A stretch of 64,000 nucleotides of DNA from Juglans regia (GCF_001411555.2 NC_049903.1:34778145-34842144); one strand, 5' to 3'. Positions 24,641 to 37,916 are shown, counted from the stretch's first letter. Notes: generated from the sequence alone by a model not told the origin. A program made the numbers and translations.

Positions 24641-25900
24641 CCCAAGTCCATGTTATTGAGTAGATTATCTATAGAGGAGGACATGCTCACTTTCCTAGCC
24701 ATCTCCTCATATTTCTTATTCATTTTCTTCAGGCTTTCTTATTTATCTCTATTATGTTTGTGTCCTTTTCTTGTTTTGGGACTCTTCATATTTAAAGGAG
24801 TCATGTTAGCGGCTTTCCACTACCTTTATCTATCCATCCTTTACTTTGAGTTCTCATTTCAACTATTTGCTCTACTGCTGCAATGCCTCCATGGCTTGAG
24901 CTATTTGCTACATTTTGACTTCCATTTAAATGACTTGTTGCATCTAGGTAATCCAGTTAGTCTTAGTCTCACTTTGCTTAAGACCTTATAATTGCTGACA
25001 TTCAAGTTTTATTTTTCTAAAAGCTCAATCGATCCTTTAGATGGCACAATAATGTTGGTAGAATTTCCTATTCTTAGAACTACCTCTCATTGCTGCTAGT
25101 TAGAGTCTTTAAGATGGAAAGAACATTATCGAATTGGTCATAATGGGAGAATCTTCTAATGCTTAAGTTAGATTCGAGTTGATAGAAGTCTAAAACTCAA
25201 TGGATAAAGTGTGACTATAACATGTGCTACTGGGTTTTGAGAGAGTATTTATAAGGGCAGTTTAGGCTTGCTTTTGAGTAGGTAAGCCATCGAGTGCATG
25301 CATTTGATGTAAGCCACTTCATCTTCTGTATTTAATACCACCATAGCAAAGATTCGATGTTGTGTTATTTAGGTCACACCACATTAATTATGCCTTGCTT
25401 TATTTAAAGTTGGTTTTGTCAAATGTCCATCATGCTCTGACTTCCCGATCACACTATTTCATGGGTCCCAAACATATTTCCTTGCCCATTCTGTGTCCAT
25501 TATTGTTTGAGTCATGCCATCTTTCGCTATCTATACATTTCGCCACCTAATGACTTCGTCACAAATCAACCCTCTTATCTCGCCCATAGAGCTTATTACT
25601 TAAGTTTTTTGGAAACTGTGGGCTAACTATTACTCTTGGATATAGCTTGTTTACCCAACAATTAGAATAAATTATTAACATTAATTTAAATATGCAATTG
25701 GCATAGATTCTTATGCTCTACATAGCTAATGGCACTACACATAATTCGTTTATACTATGAAACTATAGTTTAAACATTCAATGATGTGCACCTCCATATT
25801 CAAGAAAGAAAAGAAAAGATGTGTTATGTGCTTGTTCGCAGCTCGTACAATATGATGCAAACTCTTGTTTTAGCCAAAGATGTTCCTGAAAGTTTAGAAG
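24641..25900. other. Probable 5' part of gypsy remnant, not resolved
   Basis: It lies upstream of gag for the minus-strand gypsy remnant and would be its leader and LTR. I could not find LTR ends or a primer-binding site. Short open frames (24632-24991, 25362-25550) look like chance frames. Confidence 0.35.
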
Positions 25901-25907
25901 ATTAATG

Positions 25908-26048
25908 CCTCGTTTGTATTCACAGCACATCTCAATTCATCTTAACTCATCTCACTACTATTCAACAACTTTAACTCATCAATCTCACTATTATTCACAA
26001 CTCATCTCACTACTATTCACAGCCCATCTCAACTTATCTCAACTCTAA
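25908..26048. mobile_element. MITE fragment (CTCGTTTGT family, variant)
   Basis: It begins CCTCGTTTGTATTCACAG and then repeats CATCTCAACT and ACTATTCACAAC units. The end motif is that of the MITE family at 26806-27013, but the interior is different and no right inverted repeat is seen. Confidence 0.55.
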
Positions 26049-26805
26049 GTCTTACTTATAAAGAATAGGCTTGAATATTGCTAGGGTTGGTCATTGTGTG
26101 TTGAACCCCACACATGTTAACACCCACGTAGAATTGAAATTTAACGTTTAATTGAACTAATGAATAGAATATGAGTGTTTTATTTGAATTTACTTCTATT
26201 AGCATCCAATAAGCTCAAGTACCAGGGTTAGGGGTATCACGTGAAAATGCAATACATCTGTGTGGTAGATTCTACCACAGAAGTACATCAACTACTCTAT
26301 TATAGATAGTGTTGTAAAGATAAATAATGCTTTTTCAACTAAATTCTAGGTATGAATTCTTCCACTTGAGCCCTACTATTCTATTATAAAGATTGTTCTT
26401 AATCTAACATATAAAATGATTGTGCAATTAGTCACAAGGCCACTTGCTTATTTTGTAGTAAATATATATTCTATTTTTCTTTGGATGTACTATGATGAAA
26501 AGAGTTTGTATATAATACTATAATATTGCCCGCCCCAATAAAGAGTATTGTAATTGGTCCATTTATAGTGTTTTGTCTCTTATTTATTTCATTGCATTTC
26601 AAATGAAAGTAAAGTATAAATACTCATGTTACTACTGTTGCCACTACTGCCATTGATGATATTTTGGGGCTAGATGTTGCCGTTATAATGCTACATTATG
26701 TTGTCAATTTGAATTTTTTGCACTGAACTATTATTTGGTTGTTGCTACATTATGTTATTGCTATAATATTGCCACAATTTTATTGTTGCTGCTACAATTT
26801 CGTTT
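26049..26805. other. Intergenic, no feature seen
   Basis: AT-rich sequence. TTGTTGC-type trinucleotide-like stretches occur at 26630-26800, with no coding match. Confidence 0.5.
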
Positions 26806-27013
26806 GTTTTCACGACTACTCTTAACTAATGTCATTTCATCCCATTTAATTATTAAAATTATTTTAAATTTTCCCACAAAATAAAATAAACAATTCAACT
26901 TTTCAAATCTCAAAACAAAAATAATATTAAAAAATATATTCTAACAATATTTTATTCAACTTTTAACTTTAATCTCAACTCATTTCATCTCATCTGTAAA
27001 AACAAACGAGGTA
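26806..27013. mobile_element. MITE, CTCGTTTGT family, complete copy
   Basis: The left end TTCGTTTGTTTTCACGA pairs with the right end TGTAAAAACAAACGAGG as an inverted repeat. The interior motifs AAAATAAAATAAACAATTCA, TTCAAATCTCAAAACAAAAA and TATTCTAACAATATTTTATT are shared with 29712-29900 and 53590-53773. Confidence 0.8.
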
Positions 27014-27090
27014 CAATAGTTGGTTAGGATGTTAATGTTGTCATGTTGCTAAGACTATGTTCAAGTTGAGTCCAAACGACTAGTGCCTGG

Positions 27091-27372
27091 TCAAATTTGA
27101 TTGATTAGTAAACCATAAAACTCAAGCATGACTAGGATTTGAGTTGAGTTCTTTTGGGAGTGCATCTCTAGACTAGATGTGGTGTTCTCAATGGGTGAGC
27201 CACACATCAGCCTCCCATTGGTTTCAATTTTAGATGCATCACACAGGATTAGAGCATGTGTGAACCCCATTTCAAGCGTCGTTTGCAATCCAAGAACCAA
27301 TATCTTGTACTCGTGTGCTCCTCTTTTTGTCGCCCACTTGCAGTTTTCATCATCACCACAAGCAGCCATCAC
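27091..27372 (-). pseudogene. Possible gypsy RNase H fragment
   Basis: The minus-strand translation contains HEYKILVLGLQTTLEMGFTH and a following CDAS. These resemble the EAEYEAL..GL..A motif region of gypsy-type RNase H. Only this short block matches, so the call is weak. Confidence 0.35.
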
Positions 27373-27436
27373 ATCTTAACTTCCATGGCCATCAAATCTC
27401 AATTTTCGTCAAGTCCCAGTCTCCATGCCATTTTAC

Positions 27437-27438
<2 letters not shown>

Positions 27439-27471
<33 letters not shown>
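27439..27471. repeat. (CT)n microsatellite
   Basis: An uninterrupted CT run of about 16 units. The short frames that cross it (27256-27522) are products of the repeat. Confidence 0.95.
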
Positions 27472-27474
<3 letters not shown>

Positions 27475-27897
27475 GTTAAACGGCCCTATACTTCCAAGTT
27501 TGATTTGAACCATATTTTGTAGTCTCAATCCCCATCAAACCTTACAAAGCTCCAACACTCTTCTTTGTGGCCAAGTTTCTCAAATTGCAAGATCAATTTG
27601 TAAAACCGAAAAACTCGTCATATCATATTAGTTTAGATAAGGTTTCTAAGAATGCTTACAACAAGTTTGATAATCCAAATGAGATTTTCCAGCTTAGGTT
27701 GTTGGAAAACATAGTGAGTTTTGGGTTGTTTAGTATTTTTTTTTTCAAATTTTGTCTACTTTTTATTCTTGGGTGGTTTGGGTTTGTGTTAATTTTGTAC
27801 TTTTATTCTTTCAAATGATTGTAACTTTGTTTGATTTGATTGAGAAATGGGTTCTATTCTTTTGGATGATTGTAGCTTTGTGTTGAAGGTTGTAGAT

Positions 27898-28375
27898 TTT
27901 TTTTTTTTGAAATGAAACTAAATTTCATTGATAACAGAAGACATTACATCAAATCACTTAATACGGTGGATTGAATGCATGATGGAATTTCTTCCAATGT
28001 ATACTTGTCTTCTTCAAGGTCAAGCCCAACTCTTGCCAATTTATGAGCTGGCATATTAGCCTCTTTATTTGTATGAACAACAGACCATGATCACCACCTA
28101 AACTCAAATTTGTTTCAGCCTTGTTTGCCATGGATACAACTTGCATAGCATCCCCTTCAAGTATAACCTTTGATAGCCTCATCTCTTTGCAAAAAAGTGC
28201 AGCTAACAAAAAACTATTGAAAGATTCATAGCTCATTGGTCTGGGAGCTTGTAATGTGCCAATCACCTGCCCTTGAGAATCTGTAGCAATCACTCCAATG
28301 CCAATCCTTCCCTCAGAAAATTTTGTAGTAGCATCCCAGTTTATTTTATAGACTCTCTCATTTGGTTTTTGTCAT
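27898..28375 (-). mobile_element. 5'-truncated LINE 3' end with RNase H domain
   Basis: A T-run at 27897-27910 is the reversed poly(A) tail. On the minus strand, VYKINWDATTKFSEGRIGIG (about 28290-28355) leads into GVIATDSQGQVIGTLQAPRP and KVILEGDAMQVV. These are the RNase H-like (RVT_3) motifs of plant LINEs: the first Asp after W, and the GD of the third strand. The element is about 480 bp long and contains nothing upstream of RNase H, a normal outcome of 5' truncation. It belongs to the RNase H-bearing lineage, as does 31-39 kb. Confidence 0.82.
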
Positions 28376-29711
28376 GTCCTTTGTACCTGGGGTTGTACAA
28401 TTATGTTTAGTGCTGAACTAACCTAGCAGTTAGATTTGCTCTCCCATAGATTTCAACATCAATGAAATGGTTTTTTCTCATAAGCTCTCCTTTCATAGCA
28501 GATGGGCTTGATTTTAAGTAGGAATTTCATTTAGTCCCAACGGAAATATACCCAAATGATATACATAGAAGTTGGAGACTCAAAAACCTGCACTAACACT
28601 CGAGTCGTGAGCTAAGCCATGAATTTTCTATGTAAAGCATACTTTACCGCTTCATACAAAGAATAATGAAGCACCAAAGTTTCGGTCTTTTTTCATTGCA
28701 CTGCACAAACTTAAAAACTAATTTTTCTTTACCTAACCAGAGCATCAAGTGAAGAAGAAGGAGTAGTGGTTGTCATAAACATACTAGAATTGAGGAAGAC
28801 AACACATCGTAAAGTGTATATGAAATTTGGACTTCAATCATGTGAGATAAGCTAATCTATTTTAAAAAAACAACTTGAGGCAGACATCTCAGCCTCCCAT
28901 TGGTTGGTGTAAAGTCTACCACATCCGTTTTCCATGTATTTTCTTTTTTTGGATGTTTGAACTTGACTCGACTAACACTAAGCTGAGTGCTCTGCTGAAC
29001 TCAACTCATATGTCAATTTTTTAAAGATTCTTGAATTAAAAAATAAAATAGAGAATAAATAACATATTCACATTCATAATATACAATCACATACAAATTT
29101 GTTCTTAAAATCACAATTATTTACAAATACAATTAAATAGCTACAAGACTATATAGGTACTTGGCTCTTATCGAACCATAATCAATTATGCTTGTATGAT
29201 ATTAGTGTATTTATAACATTATTACAATTATATTCATTAAAATAATGAAGTATATTTATCCACATATTTATATCATACATATAGTAAATATGTATTCATT
29301 TTAACATATACCATATATAGAGTGATTTGTATACATATATAATATGTTTTATATTAATATGTGTTAATATATCAGAAAGCTAACGAGTTGAGCCAAGTTT
29401 TGTATGGGTTTGTTTACGAACGTTAATAGAGTTAAGTGAGTTTTATTTGAATTTGTATGATTTAATAGTTAAGTCTAGTTTTAAACGGTAAGCATGTGTG
29501 TTGAGTACTCATGTTTTATTTTATTTCCTATTTCCTATTGGTAATAACATTTGAAGACATGTAAGACTATACGAGATATCTTTCCTTTGTTCTTTTGGAT
29601 TGTAGTTAGGGATACAAGCTTAGTAGAAGAAAGAATCCATCTTAAGGTTAGTACTCTCCTTTGCCTTTCTTACTTAACTGGTAGGTTGTTATAAGGTTTC
29701 CTAAGATTTAC
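28376..29711. other. Intergenic, no feature seen
   Basis: AT-rich sequence with no coding match and no clear repeat ends. Confidence 0.5.
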
Positions 29712-29900
29712 CTCGTTTGTTTTCACAACCACTCTCATCTCATCTAATTATTACAACTTTTCTAAATTTTCACACAAAATATAATAAACAATTTAATTTT
29801 TTCAAATCTCAAAACAAAAATAATATTCTAACAATATTTTATTCAACTTTTAACTTTTATCTCAACTCATCTTATCTCATATGTGAAAACAAACTAGGCC
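29712..29900. mobile_element. MITE, CTCGTTTGT family, complete copy
   Basis: The ends CCTCGTTTGTTTTCACA and TGTGAAAACAAACTAGG form an inverted repeat with few mismatches. The interior (TATAATAAACAATTTAATTT, TATTCTAACAATATTTTATT) matches 26806-27013 closely. Confidence 0.82.
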
Positions 29901-31162
29901 TAATTTCTAATAGGTAAGGCAAGATAATATTAGATTGAATTGTCTCTTCTTACAATACCCAACTAAGGTAAGTACGATGTTCTCATTCCTCATTGTAACA
30001 AGAATTTGTAAAGATAAAGTATCCTTCGAGTTAAAGGTGAAGATGCAATCCGTGCAGCTAAGAGATCTGCCAACTTCACTTACCTCTATGGAAGGCTCAC
30101 TATGGCCAGGTTCATATCACTTACAATATACGACTCTATGAAGGAAGGGGATGGTGGGTTAGGAACGTTTTCAGTATGATTCTATTTTTGTATTTGTCGG
30201 ATGAGAAATGCGAGACAAAAAAAGAACCTATATTTTCTATTGGGAAATGCAAGTATGTTTTGCCCACTTTCTCCATGCCCCTTTATCAAAATAATAAAAA
30301 AAGAAAGAAAGTGAGCTTGCTTCCTATTCTTGTGTCTGATCTCTTCCATCTCTGCTTCACTCTTTGTTACCTATGTTGAAGAAAGATTTGAAGCCTTATA
30401 GAAAATGAAGAGAGCCCAAGGTGATTACTCTTATCAGTGCTTCTTAAGGCTCCACTCTCCACCCTAAATACAACCTATTTAACAATCAAATGAAATCAAA
30501 TTTAAGTTTAATCAAACTGAATTCGAGCTACCTGTTGAGTAACCTTGTTAATTTATAGCCCTACATATTGTTGTTAGACTTTTTGCTTAATTGATGTTGT
30601 TATACAAGTCTTGCTTTGTATTGCATTATGCTTTGTGCATGTCTAACTGGTTAGGTTATACTCTATTTTTTGAGTGAGTGTTGCAAACCTTGCTTTGGAT
30701 TGTATGCATGCATTGATTCTACCATTACTTTGTATAAGGTGAATACTTTGACAAGTACTAACATGAGACAACTTAGCTTTGGCTTGTACTGGTCCATGAA
30801 TGTCAACATGTTTGAAAACTTATAGAGGTCTTGGGCTAAATTTTAGTGTAAGTAAATATATAAATATATATGTATGTGTGCGCGCGCCTATGTGTGTATG
30901 TACAAGACAAATGCATGCTTGCCACTTTCACATTTCTTGTTTTAGCAAATAGTTGTTGTACAAGTTACGTGGTAGTAAAGAATTTAGCAATAGCACGCAA
31001 CTAGCTGCCTACATAACGTCTACGACCTTTCTTAAGTTAGTTTGGCATGCAAAGAAGGGGAGAGTTGTAGAGGGATGAAATGTGAAGCCGATGGTAATTA
31101 AGCATGAGACGACACAAGAGTTACAACGACATTTCATGGGCACGAAAGCACAAGTCCCATAG
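29901..31162. other. Intergenic, no feature seen
   Basis: Only short open frames occur, none like a known family. A TATGTGTGCGCGCGCC purine/pyrimidine-alternating stretch lies near 30870-30900. Confidence 0.5.
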
Positions 31163-31394
31163 GCTTTATTGGGAAAGTTTTTTTTTTTTTTTTAATAAAG
31201 AGTGGGTAGTCACCTGTCTAATAGTGACGTCCTCCCAAATTTATTAATAAAACCCTCATTTATGGCGGAGAAAAACCGTGGAAACAAACAAGGCCCTTGA
31301 GAAATAACCTAAGAAAGCCAAAGCCTGGAAAAGACCCTAGACAAGCCTATGAACATAATCAAGAACATGAAAACCAAAGACAATAACAAAATTA

Positions 31395-31937
31395 TCAACA
31401 TCTTAAGGAGGGAAGACTAGATAAATCCAAATTGAGCAAACCTCTAAGGGCCGGAGGCAATATAGAATTATTTGTGTAGGCCAAATCAACACCATTGGCA
31501 CCATCATTGGCCAACCAATCCGCCACCTTATTTCCTTCACATAATACATGCTGAAAACGACAATTAATAGATTGAATCAAACCAACAATCTCTTCCCAAT
31601 AATCCTCCAGATACCAAACCCCACACCGCCCTCTATTCCACCAAGAAATAATCACCATTAAGTCAACCTCAACAATCACATTGAAAATATGAAGTGAATT
31701 GCACAGTGCAAGAAGCTCCGCTTGATTATTTGAACCAAAACCAATAGGAGAGGCAAACGCTTGCACAAGCCATCTTAGATCATTGCGAATAACTCTACCA
31801 ATACCACTAAAACCTGGGTTACCAAGGCTACTACCATCCGTATTCAATTTAAACCACCCTGAAGGAGGTTTATGCCACTTGACTACTTTGCACCACCTTT
31901 CTTTCAAAAGGAGCAGGTTTGATTCGTAAGGCCTCAA
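31395..31937 (-). pseudogene. LINE RNase H domain
   Basis: The 180-codon frame contains WFKLNTDGSSLGNPGFSGIG, NNQAELLAL, a third-strand VEVDLMVI and a final CEGNKVADWLANDGA. These are the four RNase H blocks, with acidic residues in TDGS (D), AEL (E) and VEVD (D), and N-x-VAD(W)LA at the end. It is the 3'-terminal domain of the LINE and the frame is open. Confidence 0.9.
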
Positions 31938-32114
31938 GAATCATGCCATCAATCCAGGACAAGCTATAAGAATTATCAATCGCCTGGCAAAGGGAACCAA
32001 TCCAAACACAAATAGATTTGACAACAGCTTCATGTGATTCCAATGTGCCCTCCATTCGAGCAAGACATCTTCTTATCCAAAGTCTCCAAGTAACTATGAC
32101 AGGCATAAGGCCAA

Positions 32115-32684
32115 TTATAACATCCACCTGAGAATAGGACTTGGCACGCCAGAACTAAGAGGAGACTTGATGTTTTCAATTACCATCAATCGGGAGTCCA
32201 AAGAGGTTGCCAAAAAATGACCAGACTTTCTTAGGAAATCTCCCTTAAAGAGAACATGATTAATGTCTTCACAATGAACTGCAATACAACAATCACATTT
32301 GGAAACAATTGGAATGCCAATACGGCGCAATCTATCATCCACACTCAAAATCCTGTGCCAAGCCTTCCAAAACTGAATAGACATTTTTAAGGGAAGACTT
32401 TTATGTCGAATCCAAGAATGCCAATAAAGAGAGGAGCCTCTGACTCTAATACAATGCCATGCAGATTTAGTGGAAAACATACATGTCTCTATATGGGTCC
32501 AGACAAGAACATCCTTACCTGAATTATGCCCAGATAAAAAGACTAAAATATCATCAACATTCTCCAAGCCAACCAAGTTCTCTAGAAAATTCACATCCCA
32601 ACTGTCTGACCCCCGACACTCTTTAATTTTCAACAAAGGTTGACCCACGACTGGCAAGTCATTAATCAAGGGGCAATTATCCAT
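32115..32684 (-). pseudogene. LINE zinc-binding (zf-RVT) region
   Basis: The frame contains FSTKSAWHCIR, WKAWHRILSVDDRLRRIGIP and KCDCC. An HCEDINHVLF block follows, matching the C-terminal zinc-binding region after plant LINE reverse transcriptases. It is separated from the reverse transcriptase by a frameshift near 32700-32940. Confidence 0.85.
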
Positions 32685-32937
32685 CCATTTGTCATACCAG
32701 AAAAAAAAAATCTCATTCTCTAGCTCTCCATTTAGAATTATTCAACATCAAAGGAATACAATGAGCAACCATTCTCCAAAATCTTGAGCCTTTATCAATA
32801 TCTATTAGGAACCAACGTTTCGATCCCACATATTTAGCCTTAAAAAAATTTGCCCAAAGAGAGTTACCTTATAAAAGATTCCAAGCAAACCTCATGTGCA
32901 AGGTTGTTTGAGTGTCTTGGAGATGTCTGAACCCAAG

Positions 32938-34566
32938 TCATCCTTCAGCCACAAGCCTACAAATACGTTTCCAAGCCACCCATTTCTTTTTATTTTTCAC
33001 ATTAGACTCACCCCAAAAGAAGGAGCTCATCAACTGATGGATCTTACTGATTATTGCTTGAGGGGCCTGTAAAACAACAAATAGGTGAAGGGCCATACTA
33101 GAAATGATGTGAAGTAACAAAACCAGTTTCCCTCCAGAAGACAGGAGCCGCATTTTCCAACCACTGAGTTTTTGTCTCACTTTATTCACCATGCCTTCAA
33201 GATCTAATTGCTTGAGACGACCTAGGATAATGGGCACTCCAAGGTATTGAAACGGAAAGTGCCCCTCCATGAAACTCGTGCTACGGAGAAGACACTGCTT
33301 ACAAGTAGGGGAGATTTTATTTGAACAATACAATGCGAACTTTTGTTTATTAATTGTCTGGCCCGACCATTTTTCAATTTGGCCCAGAATACTTAGAAGC
33401 ACCCGAACCGACCTTTGGCTCCCATTAGAAAAAATAACCACATCATCAGCATACATTAAATGAGAAATAATAGGCGTACCTCGGGCCTGATGAAAGTGTC
33501 CAAATCTATTCTCAGACACACTTCGGTGAATCATCCAGAAAATGATCTCCTGCTGAATAATAAACAAATAAGGATATAGAGGATCACCTTGTTGAAGGCC
33601 ACGACCTCCCGGAAAGAAACCTTTTATTGTCCCATTCATCATAACCGAATACCAGGGAATAGAAATACAAAAGAATATCAAGTCACAGAGTTGAGGCGAG
33701 AAACGAAAAACTCACCTTTATCAAAAAATTCCAATCCCCGCGATCATATGCTTTTACCATATCTACTTTTAACATAATGTTGTCGCCACGATTCCTTTTA
33801 TTAATAGAATAAACAATTTCATGAGTGAGGTGAATATTCTCAAAAATACTTCGACCCAGAATAAAGGCTCCTTGCTCCAAAGAAACCAGACGAGACAAGA
33901 GACTAGTTAAGCGATTCACAATTATCTTGGAGCAGAGTTTATAAAAAACCGAGCAAAGACTGATGGGACGTAACTTATCAAATTATATTGGAGAATCCAC
34001 CTTTGGAATTAAAACTAAATAAGAAGCTGTAAAAAACTTTGGAAGAAACTTGGATGCAAAGAATTCCAACACTGCATTCCTTAAATCATTTTTAACCACC
34101 TCCCAGTAACTCTTATAAAATCCAGAGCCAAAGTCATCAGGACTAAGAGCACTATTAACTGGAATTGAGGACAAAGCAGAAAATACTTCCTCCAATGAAG
34201 GCACACTAATAAGGGAGGCATTCTCCTCAGCAGAAATAACCGGATCTATAAGACTCTCAAGATTTGGTTGCTTAACCGGCGGATCACCCTGGAGAAAAGA
34301 TGAAAAATAATCTACTGCACCTTGGTGAATGCTCTCAAGAGACTCAAACATGACATCATTTGAACGCATATCTAGCACTTGCTTACACCTTTTAATGGCT
34401 AAGTAAGCAAGAAAAAATTTAGAATTCCGGTCACCATCCATCGCCCATTTTAGAATTACCATTTGAGCCAATCGATTTTCTTCCTGAAACCTCCAAGTTG
34501 CCAAATCCGATTTAGCCACCTGTATCTCTTTATCTAGATCTTCTTCCCAACTTAATTGAAGCTGTA
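32938..34566 (-). pseudogene. LINE reverse transcriptase (downstream of the solo LTR)
   Basis: There are three frames: 33983-34566 (thumb-proximal linker and N-terminal RT, with WAMDGDRNSKFF and SALSPDDFGSGFYKSYW), 33683-33919 (ILGRSIFENIHLTHEIV, KVDMVKAYDR) and 32938-33681 (GLQQGDPL, YADDVVIF, FQYLGVPI, WKMRLLSSGGK). The catalytic YADD motif is preserved, but frameshifts near 33680 and 33950 break the protein. At 34567 the frame is interrupted by the solo LTR and resumes at 36760. Confidence 0.9.
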
Positions 34567-36759
34567 GTTCATGTAACACCCCGTATTTTAGTGTAATTTT
34601 TACTGAAGGATTTTTATTATTTATTCAAAAATTTATTCTCTTATTTTAAAATTGGTTGGATTTTTAGTGAGTTTATTTCTATGATTTTAATTTGGTGAAA
34701 ATTATTTTTATGTGCCTTCTTAATATTTATTTATTGTTATGTATTTAAATTGCTTTTAATATTTAAATTAATTACTGGGTGATTTAATTATTTCAATTTG
34801 ACTTTACCATTACGTTTAAATTATTTTATTTAATTTGTGGTTTTAAAATCATTTCCGTTGGATCATTTTCGTGACCCAAGTTATGAGGATTGGACCTCAT
34901 TTCTTTTCCTCTCTTTTTCTTTCCTCTCCTTTTCTTTTCCTTCTTTTTTCTTTTTCTCCTTATTTCCTTCGGTCTTCTTTCTTTCCCGCGCGACCCAACT
35001 CTCTCCTCTCTCCCGTGCGACTTCGGCTTCCACCCAGCCCGCCGCCGTCAAGCCGCCGTGGTCGACACCGCCCCCTCCATTCGGTTCCCCTGCCGCCGGC
35101 GACCTTACCCCACCAACCTCACTTCCATCCAAGCCGCCGTTAGCCCCCACGAGACCCACGAAGCCGCGGCACTCTTTCCGCCGTTGCGCCGCCGTCGCAC
35201 TGCCATTGTCCACCATCTTCCTACCACTTCATCCCCGACCTCTTGGCAACCATTTGGACCCAACCCCGGCTCCGATCCGTCACCGGTGAAGCCCCACCAA
35301 GTCCATTTCCGATTTGTACATTTTTGGCCTTAAACCACCATTTGCGGCGTCATTCATGGCAAACCACCACCACCATTGGCTTCACCGATCTCTCTAGGCC
35401 CTACCCTATCATTTTGGGGTCTTCGTTTGTCTCCGTTGGAAAGTGGGTATTTGTGACCCACGGCCACAATGTATTTTACACTGTGGTGTTGCTCAGACGT
35501 CGCCTTTTTCAGCTTCGTGATCCTCCGGAAATTATCATATAGCGCTGTAAGTATTTCTCCAAAGAATTCTCATGAATTTTATGTATTTTTGCACTAACCC
35601 ATTTTACTGTATTTTTTTGGCATGCTGGACTGAGTCCGAGGAGTACGGGGGTCGGATGGATTTGTGATTGGAGTTGTTGGTTTAATTGGATTGGATTGGT
35701 TATTGGTTATTGGTTATTGGTTATTGATGGATTTTGGATTGGTTGGTTCATGTACATTTCATGGTTCCATGCATGATCATGTTTGTAAAGGAAAACTGGG
35801 TTTTCGTGTATTGCATTCATGTTTATGTGTTTATGAAAACTGGGTTTTCATGTGAATGATTTGTTGGGTGCGTGTGTATCACGAACCCCAAGCCGAGATG
35901 GGGCATTATCTCGGTGGAGCTCCTCTGGTTACTCGGGAGCGGAATAAACTGAGTAACGTCCCCTGGATTGTCGCTGGGCGACAATGGGATCGGACGAGAG
36001 ATTCGTGCCGACTCCGTGGTCCTTCTGCTGGCGGGGACTAGAGGATGTCTGGCCATGTACGCGCTGGGCGCGGAACTGGGCATCGCTACGAAGCCAGGAC
36101 GTGCGGATGGTCCCTAGGGGAGGCCATGGTGCATAGGGTATTGACGGATTAAATGGACTATTTTCTGGAAAATAGCGTGTGTTGGATTTTGTGTAATTCA
36201 TTTTCTGGGAAAATGTTTTACGGATTATTTTTGGGCCAAATGGGATTTTGGCGTGTGTTGGAAAATTAATCATTTTCGGGGAAAATGATATTTTGAGGAA
36301 AAATGCATATTTCTTCATATGCATGCATGTTGGTGGCATTAATGCATTTTTATTCCTGAGGATATTATTTTTTGGGTTATACTTACCTGCGGTACCATTC
36401 TGTGGTAACGCAGATTTTGATGCAGATGAGGAGGAGGAGGGCGAGCCTGAGGAGACGGCTCCGCCCGAGGAGTGATCTGGAATCACTGGTTATTGTTATT
36501 TTATTTTTACCCTTTTGTATTTCTGGGACATGTGTTAAACTTTATTTTGGGATGACTGTATAATTTTGTAAACTCTTTTACTGATGTTTACTTGTATTAA
36601 AATTCTGGTACTTAGTTGACTAATCCGCTGCGTTGTTGTTGTACACCGTTGCATGTACACACACTGACACTTCGTTGGGATGTGTGACCGTGTTGTCATC
36701 ATCCCGGCGTCTCGATTCCCGTGTTTTCTCTACATGGGGGTCGGGGGCGCCACAGTTCA
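34567..36759. mobile_element. Solo LTR (2.18 kb, gypsy-type ends) with GTTCA duplication
   Basis: The LTR runs from TGTAACACCCC at 34572 to GGGGGCGCCACA at 36754. GTTCA lies immediately on both sides (34567-34571 and 36755-36759), the 5 bp duplication expected of LTR elements. The LINE reading frame resumes across the junction: GAGCTTGAAC on one side continues into TACAGCTTCAATT on the other. Inside are a T/C-rich tract (34900-34990), a GC-rich segment (34990-35330) and AT-rich ends. The presence of only one LTR implies recombination between the two LTRs of a full element. Proline/serine-rich open frames at 34837-35333 are by-products of composition. Confidence 0.93.
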
Positions 36760-37690
36760 AGCTCATCAACCTGATTTTCAAGAGCAGTAATTCGGCCCAA
36801 TGTATAGCCGAAAACCCTTTTATTCCAATCCCGCAAGGCTACCTTAGTTTGTTTTAACTTCATAACCAAATTCTGAATGGCTGAACCACCCTCTCGAGTT
36901 GACCAAGCATCCTGAACACAATCTAGAAAATTATGGTGATCCACCCACATCTGTTGGAAACGAAAAAGGGTTGGACCATAAGAGAAATGGTCTTTCTTAA
37001 GCTCAATAAACATAGGAGCATGATCCGAAGTAGATCGTGGCAAGTAAAGTAAGAACAAATAGCATTAGGAAAAATCGAAAGAAAAGAGGCATATATCAGA
37101 ACATAGTCTAACTGTGCCCAAGAATGAGCAAGGCCATATTGCCCATTGCACCAAGAAAAAACACTCCCCTTCGATGCCATTTCAATCAAACCCCCTTATT
37201 GAATCCAGTTATTAAAATCCTTCATAGCTCTAAGAGGTCGAGGCCTACCTCTTTGTCTCTCTAAATCATTTCGGATAATATTAAAATCACCAACAAAAAT
37301 ACACGGGTCTAAGGCCAGAGTCTAGATACTGAGACCATCCCACAGTATGCGCCGTTCAGCCATTATACATTTTGCATAAATAACTGTAAGCAAAAACTTC
37401 TTAGCACCTTCGCCTACTTTGAGAGAAACATATTGCCCTCCCATTCAAACCAAACTCACCTCCAGAATACTATCCCAAAAGATCTAGATTTTCCCCCCTC
37501 ACCCTCATTTGAAATGAGTTTACCAAATTTCAAAACACGTGCCAATCTCCTAGCAACATCAAGATTTTGAAAAGGTTCCAAAAGAGCAACAATTTTCGGT
37601 CTCAACTTACCAAACAACTTTTTTAATTTACCTTTTGAGGTCCCAACTCTCCTAATATTCCATACAAAAATGGGATCAATCATTGAGAAG
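36760..37690 (-). pseudogene. LINE endonuclease (EEP) domain
   Basis: The minus strand gives WNIRRVGTSKGKLKKL and IVALLEPF (37456-37683), where the Asn near the start and the Glu of the LLEPF block correspond to the N and E catalytic sites. Further on are FSWCNGQYG and LDYVLI (about 37080-37170) and RSTSDHAPM with the terminal SDH catalytic motif (about 37020-37040). The order is that of apurinic-like LINE endonucleases. Frameshifts near 37190 and 37060 split it. Confidence 0.85.
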
Positions 37691-37916
37691 GGTTAGAGAA
37701 TCGAGCAAGAACCAGAGGAGAACTTCTCATTTTAACAAACATCTTTTTCTTATATTTTCTTTTACCTTCATTGGCCTTAGATTTTGTCAAATCATCTTTA
37801 TCCTGTGGGAAAACTTCAGGATGTAAATCTGGCTCCAGTTCGGAAACAATGGCATCCAAAATCAGCTGCTCCTCAACTGGTTCATCTTCAGGTTCCGCGA
37901 CATCCGATTCAGTCCC

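Noticed and set aside
27256..27522. Frame with a long Ser-Leu repeat
   Set aside because: It is the translation of a CT microsatellite.
34837..35333. Overlapping proline/serine/arginine-rich open frames on both strands
   Set aside because: They lie entirely inside the solo LTR, overlap in several frames, lack any domain and follow local GC composition.
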